A stretch of 64,000 bases of DNA from Tropicibacter naphthalenivorans (GTDB lineage Bacteria > Pseudomonadota > Alphaproteobacteria > Rhodobacterales > Rhodobacteraceae), in NCBI RefSeq assembly GCF_900176475.1, contig NZ_FWXX01000010.1, positions 1 through 64,000 of the forward strand. Direction: 5' to 3'. The position numbers and the translations under genes are program-made. The first letter of the stretch is position 1, and every line of letters starts with the position of its first letter. Below, in pieces: positions 17,664 through 25,563 of the stretch. The notes beneath the pieces were generated by a model that made no database searches, had not been told where the DNA came from, and worked only from the letters and a program-made list of their open reading frames with translations.

Positions 17664-18343
17664 GAAAGATCTCCTCTGAGCCGCTCAAACACGGCAGTCA
17701 CACGGGCCACATGCCCTTGGGTTTCTCGAAAAGGGGGGATGCCGCCGTGGCGTGTGACCGCCTCAGGGCCAGCGTTGTACGCTGCAAGGGCCAGAGAGCC
17801 CTCACCGAACTGGTCGAGCATCATCAGCAAGTAGCGGGCTGATCCGTCGAGGTTCTGCGCAATGTCATGTGGGTCCACGCCGAGGTCGCGGGCAGTATCC
17901 GGCATAAGCTGCCCGAGGCCTATGGCCCCGACAGGGCTACGTGCAGCCGGATTGTATGCGCTCTCGACTTCAATGTTGGCTCGGTAAAGGAGCGCCCAAT
18001 CAGTGACGGAAAGCCCCGCGCGACGCAGCGCACCATGCCCGGCATACCGTAGCGCCGTGGTCTCGATCGCATGGAGGATTTCTGGGGTGGCGCGGGCGGC
18101 GGATCGAGCCGGGATCGCTGTCTCGCTCGTTGGGTCAGGAACGCGAGGTTCTGCGAAGAGAAAAAGGCGCCCGTTTGTCTCTTGAGAAGAGGAAATCAAT
18201 TGGCCGTCTGGGCCAACCGAAAAGATGAAACCGTCGGCCAGGGCCGGGGGCGCGGAACAAACGCCTGTACCCAAAGCAACGACGAGCGCAGTCGCGCGGT
18301 CAGCTGCCTTTGACCGGAGGCGCGGCGTGGCGCTCGCGGCCAC
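17660..18343 (-). CDS. virB1: VirB1-type lytic transglycosylase
   Basis: Exported Slt-family enzyme with the catalytic Glu in NIEVESAYNPAARSPVGAIGLG and the AAYNAGPEAV motif, ending GDLS. The reading frame is open far upstream, but the signal peptide (ATALVVALGTGVCSAPPALA) places the real start near 18343. There a GTG follows TTGAAGAAG, giving about 227 residues and a 44-bp overlap with the preceding gene. No ATG is available at that point, so the start is uncertain. It is the second transglycosylase in this operon. Confidence 0.85.
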   Translation of the reverse strand: MAASATPRLRSKAADRATALVVALGTGVCSAPPALADGFIFSVGPDGQLISSSQETNGRLFLFAEPRVPDPTSETAIPARSAARATPEILHAIETTALRYAGHGALRRAGLSVTDWALLYRANIEVESAYNPAARSPVGAIGLGQLMPDTARDLGVDPHDIAQNLDGSARYLLMMLDQFGEGSLALAAYNAGPEAVTRHGGIPPFRETQGHVARVTAVFERLRGDLS

Positions 18344-18626
18344 CTTCTTCAAGTGGGATGCTAGCGGTCGTACAGCCCATGTCGGCCAGGAAACTGACAA
18401 GGCCAACGATGGTTTTGAAGTCGCGGAGCTTGAGGACGCTTCGGCTGGTGACGAGCATCTTATCGTCACGCCCATCAGTGGCGACGGCGCGGATGACCCA
18501 CGAGCCGTACCAACTGTTATGGCGCTTCTCTGCTCTCTCCTTGCAGACCACCTCAATGAGGTAGCCCTCGGCGAGCAAGCCGCGCAGTCCGTCTTCTGTA
18601 ACCACATTCGGGGCTTCTTCTATCAT
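18300..18626 (-). CDS. Hypothetical protein at the head of the T4SS operon, 108 residues
   Basis: A small soluble protein (MIEEAPNVVTEDGL...) with Trp/Tyr-rich strands in the middle (SWYGSWVIRAVATDGRDDK) and a charged tail. No family recognised. The ATG at 18626 is preceded by AAGGGAAGG. It is the first gene of the minus-strand run and overlaps virB1, so it may be a regulator or an uncharacterised T4SS accessory. Confidence 0.65.
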   Translation of the reverse strand: MIEEAPNVVTEDGLRGLLAEGYLIEVVCKERAEKRHNSWYGSWVIRAVATDGRDDKMLVTSRSVLKLRDFKTIVGLVSFLADMGCTTASIPLEEGGRERHAAPPVKGS

Positions 18627-18677
18627 GGCCTTCCCTTGGGTCCTTGTTCTGCCTGGGTGCAGTATCAGGCCCACGGG

Positions 18678-18740
18678 GTCGCAACACCGTGAGCGATACA
18701 AAACAACATTAATGATAGCAAGACAATAATAACGTGTTGA
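18678..18740 (-). promoter_or_regulatory. Possible promoter of the T4SS operon
   Basis: Read on the minus strand, TTGCTA, a 17-bp AT-rich spacer and TATCGC occur upstream of the first gene of the operon. The AT-rich island at 18700-18745 contrasts with its GC-rich surroundings. The plus strand of the same region could also serve the divergent exported protein at 18821. Matches are imperfect. Confidence 0.35.
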
Positions 18741-18820
18741 CGAAGTTCGCCTTGCTCCGATAACGGTGATAGCCGACAGAATGATAATCTTAAAGGCGGC
18801 AAAGGAGTTTTGCCCTGCGC

Positions 18821-19099
18821 TTGTTTATTGCGCGCAACGGACCGTTGCTGTTCGCGTTCCTGCTTGGAAGCATGCCGATAGCCGCGGCAGCACACTGCGT
18901 ACCTTCCGAACGACCGTTCTTGCCTCAGTCGCAAGAAGACATGCGTACCTACGCCGATCTGCTGCGTTCTGATTTTGAGGGCTACATCGCCGAAATCCAG
19001 GAATACTTCCGTTGCCTTGATGCCGAGCGCCAACGCGCGTTTCAGGAGGCGCGCGAGGTCAGTGAGGACTATGGAAGGTTGGTCGAGCTATTGGATTGA
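18821..19099 (+). CDS. Small exported protein divergent from the T4SS operon
   Basis: A 92-residue protein starting with TTG behind AAAGGAG (spacing about 13). The signal peptide LLFAFLLGSMPIAAAAHC is followed by a short acidic helical protein (DFEGYIAEIQEYFRCLDAERQRAFQEAREV) with two cysteines. No family recognised. Its divergent placement beside a T4SS suggests a surface or exclusion-type role, but this is only context. The unusual start codon lowers confidence in the exact N-terminus. Confidence 0.6.
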   Translation: MFIARNGPLLFAFLLGSMPIAAAAHCVPSERPFLPQSQEDMRTYADLLRSDFEGYIAEIQEYFRCLDAERQRAFQEAREVSEDYGRLVELLD

Positions 19100-19112
19100 G
19101 GAAACGCATGGC

Positions 19113-19433
19113 TTAGCCGCCGTCGAGATCCTCGTAGTAGACGAGCGCGGGCATGTTGCGTCGCTGGTGCACGATGCGCAGGATGACTGCCGCACCATCC
19201 GTCGCATCGAGCCGCTTGTAGAAGATCACGTGACGCTGGCAGTTGACGGATCGCATCCCCGGAACAAAGAGACTCCTGTCCCGACCCCGATCGGGATCCC
19301 CGGTGATCCGCTCGAAAGCGGTGACCAACTGGCGGTAATAGACGAGCCATTGATCCCTACCCCAGGTCTCGACGGTGTAGGCACGGATCTCTTCAAGGTC
19401 GGCCCTGGCCCGACCGGAAAGTCGAATAGTCAT
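19113..19433 (-). CDS. parE: ParE/RelE-superfamily toxin
   Basis: A 106-residue toxin beginning with RLSGRARADLEEIRAYTVETWG, the ParE N-terminal helix pattern. It ends with the strand/Arg pattern HVIFYKRLDA and VILRIVHQRRNMPALV characteristic of the family, whose members poison DNA gyrase. Its start lies 5 bp after the antitoxin stop. Together the genes form a type II addiction module of the sort that stabilises plasmids. Confidence 0.92.
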   Translation of the reverse strand: MTIRLSGRARADLEEIRAYTVETWGRDQWLVYYRQLVTAFERITGDPDRGRDRSLFVPGMRSVNCQRHVIFYKRLDATDGAAVILRIVHQRRNMPALVYYEDLDGG

Positions 19434-19438
19434 GCGGG

Positions 19439-19681
19439 TCAGCGATCAAACGCATCCGGTTCGAAAGCATGGGCATCGAACTCGGCGAAGTCCCCATTTT
19501 CGGCCAGGATGGCGGCCTCCTCGAGGTCGGCCTTGAGCGCATAGAACTGCCGGGCTCCATCCCGCTCCATCAGCATCCTGACGCCGGCGCGCACGACTTC
19601 GCTCAGATTGGCGTAAGCGCCTGAATCAATCTGCGCCTGCACATATTTCTGCATCGGTTCGGTCAGGTGGACGTTTGGCAT
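19439..19681 (-). CDS. parD: ParD-family antitoxin
   Basis: An 80-residue antitoxin. The N-terminal ribbon-helix-helix (NVHLTEPMQKYVQAQIDSGA followed by YANLSEVVRAGVRMLMERD) would bind its own promoter, and the acidic C-terminus would wrap the toxin. Antitoxin before toxin is the usual order and allows autoregulation. The ATG is preceded by GGAGAG. Confidence 0.92.
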   Translation of the reverse strand: MPNVHLTEPMQKYVQAQIDSGAYANLSEVVRAGVRMLMERDGARQFYALKADLEEAAILAENGDFAEFDAHAFEPDAFDR

Positions 19682-19691
19682 CAGACTCTCC

Positions 19692-19718
19692 TATCCATAC
19701 TCAATCGTATCAGATACT
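19692..19718 (-). promoter_or_regulatory. Probable parDE operator
   Basis: The inverted repeat GTATCAGATAC at 19707-19717, with a further partial match GTAT on the gene side, lies 26 bp upstream of the antitoxin start. This is where a ribbon-helix-helix ParD-type protein would repress its operon. No clear -10/-35 pair could be fixed. Confidence 0.45.
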
Positions 19719-20143
19719 GACATAGACCTTCAAGCTCATGTTCGGTCCCAACATAGGCTCGTTGCTCCATCCCGTCCTTCTGCGCCCGGCTTCCCGCCGG
19801 GGAACCAGGCGAGACAGTTTTCCGTTCTGCCATTCCCGAGACCGTGAGCGCTGCAACTCCCCGTGTGACGGGCTCATGCGGTCTGTTCTTCCATGACCGC
19901 TTTCGTGGCCGCATTGAAAATTCCATATTTGTATTTGGTTACAGATATTTGAGTGAAAGTTAACATGAATGAGGTCCGCAATTCTGGCCACTTTCAAGAC
20001 GCCGAAGCAGCCAGAACCGACGTCAGTTCTTGGAAGCCATCAAGCTAGACAAGCGAACAATCGCACACAATCATCAATCAAATCTCCTTGCTATCATTGA
20101 TGTTGTTTCGTATCGCTGCACCATTATAGATGGAGTCGGCATC
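19719..20143. other. 425-bp spacer without recognisable gene
   Basis: Between the parDE promoter region and the exported protein at 20144 no frame has a credible start and composition. The stretch 19925-20120 is distinctly AT-richer than its surroundings, which fits promoter DNA or old insertion debris. No clear repeat was found. Confidence 0.4.
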
Positions 20144-20797
20144 ATGAAGCACGTGATCCACGGCGTGGCAACAGCCACGGCAATAGGCATATTCGGACTA
20201 ATGGCCTCGTCGGCACCGGCACGGGCCTATCAGGTCGACTGTGCGATCCTTCTCTGCCTTGCGGGCGGCTGGCCTGCCTCCGCGCCCTGCGCGCATGCCA
20301 GAGCGGTCTTCATTCGGCGGATCACGCCATGGCCGATCGAGCCGCCCTTACAAATCTGGCGGTGCCCAATGGGTGTGTCGCTCAACGATCCCAGTCCAAT
20401 GTCGCCTATGGAACGCCTTTATGACATCACGTTCCGCGATCCGCCCGAACCGCAGGAATCGACTCCGATCCCCCTTGTTCGCGTCCAAGCAGATGAGCAA
20501 GCCGACATCGACATCTCAGGCGACGCCTTTGATTTCGTGCGCAGCATTCGCGTGTATCACATCCAGTACCGCCAGCACGAAAACCGAGATGGCGACTGCA
20601 ATCGCAGCGACTCGACGCGATTGGGGTCCTACGGCGTGCAGGGCGACTACCGATGGACAAGATCCACCGTGGGCCAGGTGCCAGCCGCATCCGGCCTGAG
20701 CATCCCGAATGGATGTGGCAGCTACTATTACCGTTCCGTCTTCGTCGACTGGCGTGATCACGCCGGGAAATATGGCTCTGAAGAGGTTCGCTACTGA
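20144..20797 (+). CDS. Conserved-looking exported Cys-rich protein, function unknown
   Basis: A 217-residue protein with a signal peptide ending in SAPARA. The mature N-terminus is striking: a CxxxxC pattern in VDCAILLCLAGGWP, a further Cys, then FIRRITPWPIEPPLQIWRCP. The middle is acidic, and the C-terminus has Tyr/Ser-rich strands (CGSYYYRSVFVDW). Four or more cysteines suggest disulfides in the periplasm. I recall similar proteins near plasmid transfer regions but can name no function. Confidence 0.65.
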   Translation: MKHVIHGVATATAIGIFGLMASSAPARAYQVDCAILLCLAGGWPASAPCAHARAVFIRRITPWPIEPPLQIWRCPMGVSLNDPSPMSPMERLYDITFRDPPEPQESTPIPLVRVQADEQADIDISGDAFDFVRSIRVYHIQYRQHENRDGDCNRSDSTRLGSYGVQGDYRWTRSTVGQVPAASGLSIPNGCGSYYYRSVFVDWRDHAGKYGSEEVRY

Positions 20798-20927
20798 CAA
20801 AATCTGCGCGCGGTTTCGCCGTGCGCGTCCTCACAACCCCGCACGGAAGGTTGTGCAAACCCCCGAAAAGGAGACGACGCCAGACCGTGAAGCCTGACGC
20901 CGTGCTAGAAAACTCCGTGAACAAGAG

Positions 20928-20978
20928 TTTCCTAGCGCACCGCTAAAGCACCTGCAACCAGCAAAGTTGTTTTGCTGG
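20928..20978 (+). promoter_or_regulatory. Two hairpins in the leader of the HTH gene
   Basis: An imperfect inverted repeat (GTGCTAGAAAACTC against GAGTTTCCTAGCGCAC) around 20911-20947 is followed by a perfect stem CCAGCAAA/TTTGCTGG with a five-base loop at 20958-20978. Both lie between the exported protein and the helix-turn-helix gene at 21033. They could form a terminator for the former, an attenuator for the latter, or a protein-binding site. Confidence 0.45.
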
Positions 20979-21032
20979 CAAGAATGTTGTTGTCTCACGA
21001 CATGGCGTCGGATCTCCAAGGAGACCTCGACC

Positions 21033-21875
21033 ATGGAACCTACGACCGGCCTGATCCTGCGACGGATCACGCAGACAAATCTCTCTGTTGCAGCGCACAA
21101 GCTTGCCACCCTCATCCTCGATGCCATCGCCTGGAAGGATGGCTACAACGGTTTGTCGCGCGGAACGGCAGCCTTCACCCTCTCGGCCCTGGCGGAGAAG
21201 ATGGGTGTCTCACGGCAGTATCTTGCGGTTCTTCTGAGCGAACTTGAGGCTTCGGAGTTGCAGCTCGAGCGGGCGAAGCCGAATGGCAAGTTCGCGCCCT
21301 GGATCTTTCGGTTTTCCGCTTTCGACGAGGAGAGTGAAACCCATGATCTCGTGTCAGGTGAAGGCGACACATCACTATCTAGAGATAATAAAAACAAAAC
21401 TATCTTCTCAGGGCTGATCGATATCACCACGAGTTCGAACGTTTTTCAGACAAGTTGGGCGGAGCTCATCAAAGCAGCGAAGGCCACGTTGCCCTGCTGG
21501 AACATCGACACCCAGGTCATCTGGGATCGCTTCCTTGCCTTCAACCGGTCCCGAGGCAACGGCAGGGTGCCGGCCGGCTTCCTGCTTGGCTTCATGCGCC
21601 GATGGCGAAATTCGTGGGGAACTCCAACTCGTCCCGCGGTCAAGCCGCCCGCGAGACCAATAACGGATCCCAAAGAGCGCGAATTGCTGAGACAGATGCA
21701 AGCCGCACCAACTGCGAACCGCCAGTTCCACGCGTCCGACTTGTGTCGCTTGATCGGACACGCTGCCTACGAAGCGCGGGTACTCGATGTGATCCGCAAG
21801 TTTGGGTGCCAGAGGTTTTCAGCAACCTTGGCGGTGCACGGACGAGCGGTGCTGGAAGGGGAGATATCCCGGTAG
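21033..21875 (+). CDS. Helix-turn-helix DNA-binding protein, possible plasmid replication or control protein
   Basis: A 280-residue protein. Residues about 15-85 form a winged-helix-like region with TLSALAEKMGVSRQYLAVLLSELE, an obvious helix-turn-helix. A variable acidic linker and a basic C-terminal region (GFLLGFMRRWRNSWG, then a second helical unit RQFHASDLCRLIGHAAYEAR) follow. The ATG at 21033 sits behind AAGGAGACC. The layout of an N-terminal winged helix plus a basic C-terminal part resembles plasmid replication or copy-control proteins, but no iterons are visible nearby and I do not recognise the family. Confidence 0.6.
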   Translation: MEPTTGLILRRITQTNLSVAAHKLATLILDAIAWKDGYNGLSRGTAAFTLSALAEKMGVSRQYLAVLLSELEASELQLERAKPNGKFAPWIFRFSAFDEESETHDLVSGEGDTSLSRDNKNKTIFSGLIDITTSSNVFQTSWAELIKAAKATLPCWNIDTQVIWDRFLAFNRSRGNGRVPAGFLLGFMRRWRNSWGTPTRPAVKPPARPITDPKERELLRQMQAAPTANRQFHASDLCRLIGHAAYEARVLDVIRKFGCQRFSATLAVHGRAVLEGEISR

Positions 21876-22141
21876 CTTCGCTTGCTCGGACTTGGAGTCC
21901 ATGAAAGCCCCGCTACAGATGTCAAGTTCCGATAGTGAAGTTTATGTTAAATTTCGAAGAATTCAGCGCGTAGGGACTTATTATGCAGCCTAAAGTCGAC
22001 ATCAAACTGCATCGGATTGTTTCATCCGAGCAGACAAATGTTGCTGACTACATTTAGATCGTTCCGTTCCTCCATTAATCGTGAAGCATCTGATGTGATG
22101 TCAATTTCCAGGCCAGAGTCCTTTTCTTGCAGAATCGCTGG
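21876..22141. other. Spacer without gene between HTH gene and metal island
   Basis: About 265 bp with relatively low GC and no frame of credible length or composition. It separates the transfer/stability region from the metal genes and could be an old insertion boundary. Confidence 0.35.
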
Positions 22142-22504
22142 CTACCCGTCACGCGCCCACGCAATTGCGGACTCGGTATCGCTGGATTCGAACCACTGCA
22201 TCTCGGAGCCCGTCAATAGGTTGACCACCCGTGCGCCCCATTCCATCCATCTGCGTTCTCCGACAACCGCTATGCGACCGAAATCGTTCGCGTGGGCGGT
22301 GTCGACCTTCAGATCTTCTAGCATCGCCGAAGGCTCTTCGTAGCCCTCGAAACTTGTAAGGTCGAGAACCAGACCCGGATTATCGGTTGTTCCAAGACGC
22401 TCATGAAGCAGCGCGTGCATTTACTTGAATTCTGTCTCCGTCAACTTGCCTTCGCAGACGAGCCCGATGACATCATCACGCTCGGTCAGCGTTTCCTTGA
22501 ACAT
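22142..22504 (-). pseudogene. SpoIIAA/STAS-like protein interrupted by a stop codon
   Basis: Read from ATG 22504 (behind AAAAGGAGA) the frame gives MFKETLTERDDVIGLVCEGK, then LTETEFK, a TAA stop and, in the same frame, MHALLHERLGTTDNPGLVLDL through to WFESSDTESAIAWARDG. The whole is a 120-codon SpoIIAA-like protein with one premature stop at codon 28, explicable by AAA to TAA. The ATG follows the TAA directly, so reinitiation could still make the C-terminal 92 residues. It overlaps the 3' end of the CDF gene by 29 bp, so it is the last member of that operon. Confidence 0.75.
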
Positions 22505-23441
22505 TGGTCTTCTCCTTTTCACTTGCGTTGCCGTGACCGTAGAGATCGGCGTTCTGATGAGCGCGATCCTCGTGCTCGAATTCGAGGCTGGAATGGCTGA
22601 TGCCGAATTCTTCCTTCAGCCGCTCCTTGATCGCGCTCTTGATCTCTTCGATCTTCGACCATCCCTCGGCTGCCACGACGACATGACAGTCGAGCGCAGC
22701 CTCGTGCTCTTGCATTTGCCAGAGATGGACGTGGTGGACGTCGGCGACGCCTTCGACTTTCCGCATCGCTTCGACGACGGCCTCGTTGTCGATGTCCGGC
22801 GGGCTCCCGAGCATCAGGGTTCGGATTGGGCCGCCTATTTCAGTGAAAGACAGATACAGGATGTAGGTCGCGATGCCGATGGTGATGGCAGGATCGACCC
22901 AACGCATGTCGTAAAGGATGATCAGCGACCCAGCGACGATAACCGCGACCGAAGCAAGCGCATCCGAAAGGTTGTGGAGAAAAAGCGCACGGATGTTCAC
23001 GCTCCCCTTCTGCATCGAATAGGTCAGCATTGCGGTCAGCGTGTCGACCACAAGCGCGATTCCACCGAGAATGACGACGGTCCACCCCATGACTTCGGGT
23101 GGATCAATCATGCGCATGCCACCTTCGTAGATCAGATAGAAGCCGATCACGATGAGGGTGGTGTAGTTGATCAGGGCCGCGACGATTTCGACCCGGCCAT
23201 AGCCGAAGGTCATGCGCTCATCGGCCGGGCGGCGCGCGATCTTGCGTGCGGCGAAGGCAATGACAAGCGAGGCCATATCGGAAAAGTTGTGCAGCGCATC
23301 GGCGATCAGTGCCAGGCTGCCCGACAATATGCCCCCGACGATTTGCGCAACGGTAAGAAGCCCGTTCGCCCAGATCGCGATGGCAACCCGCCGATCGCCA
23401 GAATCCGGATCGATATGCGCGTGCCCGTGGTCATGCGGCAT
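22476..23441 (-). CDS. CDF-family divalent metal exporter (CzcD/ZitB-like)
   Basis: A 321-residue cation diffusion facilitator exporting Zn/Cd/Co-type metals by proton antiport. A His-rich N-terminus (HDHGHAH) precedes six helices. The metal sites show as HNFSD in helix 2 and HNLSD in helix 5, and a cytoplasmic domain contains VADVHHVHLWQMQEHEAALDCHVV. The C-terminus has an extra His/Asn-rich tail. The ATG at 23441 lies inside the end of the transglutaminase-like gene (11-bp overlap), so both share the MerR-type promoter at 24222-24252. Confidence 0.93.
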   Translation of the reverse strand: MPHDHGHAHIDPDSGDRRVAIAIWANGLLTVAQIVGGILSGSLALIADALHNFSDMASLVIAFAARKIARRPADERMTFGYGRVEIVAALINYTTLIVIGFYLIYEGGMRMIDPPEVMGWTVVILGGIALVVDTLTAMLTYSMQKGSVNIRALFLHNLSDALASVAVIVAGSLIILYDMRWVDPAITIGIATYILYLSFTEIGGPIRTLMLGSPPDIDNEAVVEAMRKVEGVADVHHVHLWQMQEHEAALDCHVVVAAEGWSKIEEIKSAIKERLKEEFGISHSSLEFEHEDRAHQNADLYGHGNASEKEKTNVQGNADRA

Positions 23442-24186
23442 TGGCAGGCTCCTCATGCGCGTGTGTCGCGCGTCGGTCAGTCTTGAGGCGGCCGCTGCGG
23501 AAACCACGTACGCGCGCATTCATCCAGTGGCGGATGATATGACGGTAAAGGGCACCACGCAGCCACCCAAAGGATTGCTCATGGGACAAATAGAAGGCGT
23601 CCGGCGTATCGTACACGCCAAAATCTTGCACAATGCCGGTTTTCTGAATGTAGGTATCTTCTCCGTTCCAGGCGACGGGAGGCGCGCCAAGGCAATCCGT
23701 GCCCGCGCCATAACCGCAGAGACTTTCTGTGTCCGAGAATGACGTTTGCAGGACATCGAGGAAAGCGTCATCCAGGATGAAGCCTTCAAGGTTGATCCAG
23801 GCACCTTGAAATTCGATCTCGACCCATGAGTGGAGAATTTCCTGCGGAGCAAGCGGATACACCAGCTCAGGGACAACACCGCGCTGCAAGCCTTTGTGGA
23901 TCGTAAACCCATGCAACCGGCAACGAATGCCGACACCACGCAGCAGCGCCATCAAGAGCGTGCCTTTGGTATTGCACTGCCCATAGCCGTCGGAAAGCAC
24001 TTCGGATGCGGGGATGTCGTCAGCTCGATTGTATCCGAACGCGATTTCATTCCGAACGAAATCATAGGCAGCTCCGATCCGATCGTATTCGGATAAGCCG
24101 CGCCAGCTGCGGTTCTCAATTAGACGCGCAAGAGGCGCGGCATCAAAATCCAGTAGTTTTGTGGGTACAAGTAGGGGGTCGGTCAT
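23431..24186 (-). CDS. Transglutaminase-like cysteine protease-fold protein
   Basis: A 251-residue protein with a transglutaminase core: catalytic Cys in SDGYGQCNTKGTLLMALLRG and His in HSWVEIEFQGAWINLEGF, preceded by RIGAAYDFVRNEIAFGYNRAD. No signal peptide. The frame is open to a TTG at 24222, but that codon lies inside the promoter -10 at 24222-24227, so translation must start at the ATG at 24186 (after GAGGAG). Genes of this type are often found beside CDF or metal operons; the substrate is unknown. Confidence 0.8.
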   Translation of the reverse strand: MTDPLLVPTKLLDFDAAPLARLIENRSWRGLSEYDRIGAAYDFVRNEIAFGYNRADDIPASEVLSDGYGQCNTKGTLLMALLRGVGIRCRLHGFTIHKGLQRGVVPELVYPLAPQEILHSWVEIEFQGAWINLEGFILDDAFLDVLQTSFSDTESLCGYGAGTDCLGAPPVAWNGEDTYIQKTGIVQDFGVYDTPDAFYLSHEQSFGWLRGALYRHIIRHWMNARVRGFRSGRLKTDRRATHAHEEPANAA

Positions 24187-24221
24187 CTGCAACGGGTCGC
24201 TCCTCGAATCGTCTTGGAACA

Positions 24222-24252
24222 AGACTAATTGCTATAGTCACTATAGCTTCAA
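24222..24252 (-). promoter_or_regulatory. MerR-type promoter for the transglutaminase/CDF operon
   Basis: On the minus strand, TTGAAG (-35, 24252-24247) and TAGTCT (-10, 24227-24222) are separated by 19 bp, two more than optimal. The spacer holds the perfect dyad GCTATAG-TCA-CTATAGC (24231-24247). A stretched spacer with a central dyad is the hallmark of promoters activated by MerR-family metal sensors. Confidence 0.8.
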
Positions 24253-24281
24253 TCCTTTCTTTCAGAAAGAATCTCCCGCAA

Positions 24282-24881
24282 CTATTTGTCCGTGTGAACC
24301 GCTTTGTGGTGTTCGCCGTGTGCGTCGCGCAGGATGTCGATACCGCCCCAGGCCGCGATCCCGGCGACGATCACACCGACGACAAGGTCCGGCCAGTTGG
24401 TTCCTAGCCAAGCGACGAGGCCACCGGCCACGACGATCCCGAGGTTCGCGGCGAAATCGTTGTAACTGAAGGTGTTGGCCGCGCGGATATTGACGTTTGG
24501 ATTTTTGAGCTTAGCGAGCAGCCAAACGCAGACTGCGTTGATAGCCGCCGCGATCAGGGCCATTGCAATCATGATCGTCCCGAGCGGATCTGACCCACCG
24601 ATGTAGCGGCGCCACGCATCGTAGAGGATGCCTGCAGCGAACAGGATCAGCAGCCCGCCGGAAACGTTCGCCGCCCCGCGTTTCCATTTGGCGGATCGGG
24701 ACAAAGCGAAAAGGCTGATCGCGTAGACGAAGCTGTCGGAGAGGTTATCGAGCCCGTTGGCGATCAGGGCACTTGAGTCGCCGAAGGCGCCTGTTGCGAA
24801 AAAGGCCACGGCCAAACCGATATTGAGCGCCAGAACGATCCAAAGCGTCCGTCTCTCCATTGAATCTTGTCTAGCGACCAT
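24282..24881 (-). CDS. Short CDF-like cation transporter
   Basis: A 199-residue membrane protein with the cation-diffusion-facilitator helix pattern: NGLDNLSDSFVYAISLFALS corresponds to the helix-2 metal site and NTFSYNDFAANLGIVVAGGL to helix 5. It lacks most of the cytoplasmic domain and ends in a His-rich tail (HGEHHKAVHTDK). Such short forms are annotated as cation transporters and often travel with a MerR regulator. The regulator gene lies 82 bp upstream on the same strand. Start chosen at ATG 24881 (MVARQDSMERR). Confidence 0.85.
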   Translation of the reverse strand: MVARQDSMERRTLWIVLALNIGLAVAFFATGAFGDSSALIANGLDNLSDSFVYAISLFALSRSAKWKRGAANVSGGLLILFAAGILYDAWRRYIGGSDPLGTIMIAMALIAAAINAVCVWLLAKLKNPNVNIRAANTFSYNDFAANLGIVVAGGLVAWLGTNWPDLVVGVIVAGIAAWGGIDILRDAHGEHHKAVHTDK

Positions 24882-24963
24882 TTTGTGGCTCCAGCTTGTG
24901 TTGTACGACACATTAACTTCTGCGGCTAATCTGCGTTCCAACCGGAATGTTGGCTGACTTCCT

Positions 24964-25392
24964 TCAGGCCCCGATTTCCTCGTGCTCGGTCAAGCATTCC
25001 GAATGGTCCCGCAACACCTCAAGCACCTTGCAATCTCCCGTCCGCCCGCCGCTGCATTCGTGAACCATGCGTTTCAGTTCCGTGCGCAGCGCCTTCAGGC
25101 GGGCCATGCGCTGCTCCACCTGTTTGAGCTGGCGACGCGCGATGGCATCAGCCTCATCACAGGGCCGGTTGGGATGGTCGCTGAGGTCGAGCAGCTCGCG
25201 GATCGCATCGAGCGAGAAACCGAGTTGCCGCGAGTGGCGGATGAAGGACAGTCGATCAAGCTGTGCATTGTCGTAGCGCCTCTGTCCGCCTTCGGTCCTG
25301 CCAGGTTCGGGCATGAGTCCGATCTGTTCGTAGTACCGGATGGTCTGCACTTTTGTGCCAGTCTTCTTTGACAGAGTACCGATCGTGAGCAT
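24964..25392 (-). CDS. MerR-family metal-responsive activator (ZntR/CadR/PbrR-like)
   Basis: A 142-residue regulator. The N-terminal winged helix-turn-helix MLTIGTLSKKTGTKVQTIRYYEQIGLMP is textbook MerR, followed by the dimerising coiled coil. The C-terminus has HECSGGRTGDCKVLEVL and a later Cys (SEC), which align with the Zn-binding loop of ZntR and with CadR/PbrR, so the likely inducers are Zn, Cd or Pb rather than Cu or Hg. Four promoters with MerR geometry lie in this window and this is the only MerR gene, making it their probable activator. The ATG at 25392 has GGAGG upstream. Confidence 0.93.
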   Translation of the reverse strand: MLTIGTLSKKTGTKVQTIRYYEQIGLMPEPGRTEGGQRRYDNAQLDRLSFIRHSRQLGFSLDAIRELLDLSDHPNRPCDEADAIARRQLKQVEQRMARLKALRTELKRMVHECSGGRTGDCKVLEVLRDHSECLTEHEEIGA

Positions 25393-25497
25393 TTTCGCCT
25401 CCATGAAAAAGATACAGTTTGTGTAGGTTTTGCCGTCGGAATAAACAAGTGTCGGATTCACAGACGCGTGAGTTCAAGCTATACCATGATTTCGTGC

Positions 25498-25528
25498 TTG
25501 AACCTCTAGCAGCTAGAGGATGTATCCG
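25498..25528 (+). promoter_or_regulatory. MerR-type promoter for the 13-gene envelope/metal operon
   Basis: TTGAAC (25498-25503), a 19-bp spacer and TATCCG (25523-25528). The spacer carries the perfect dyad CCTCTAG-CAG-CTAGAGG at 25503-25519, very close to operators of ZntR/PbrR-type regulators. It points toward the SCO gene at 25564, with the regulator gene divergent at 25392. Confidence 0.85.
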
Positions 25529-25563
25529 CACAGGCAATAAGAATCAAAATCAGGCGAACAGGA

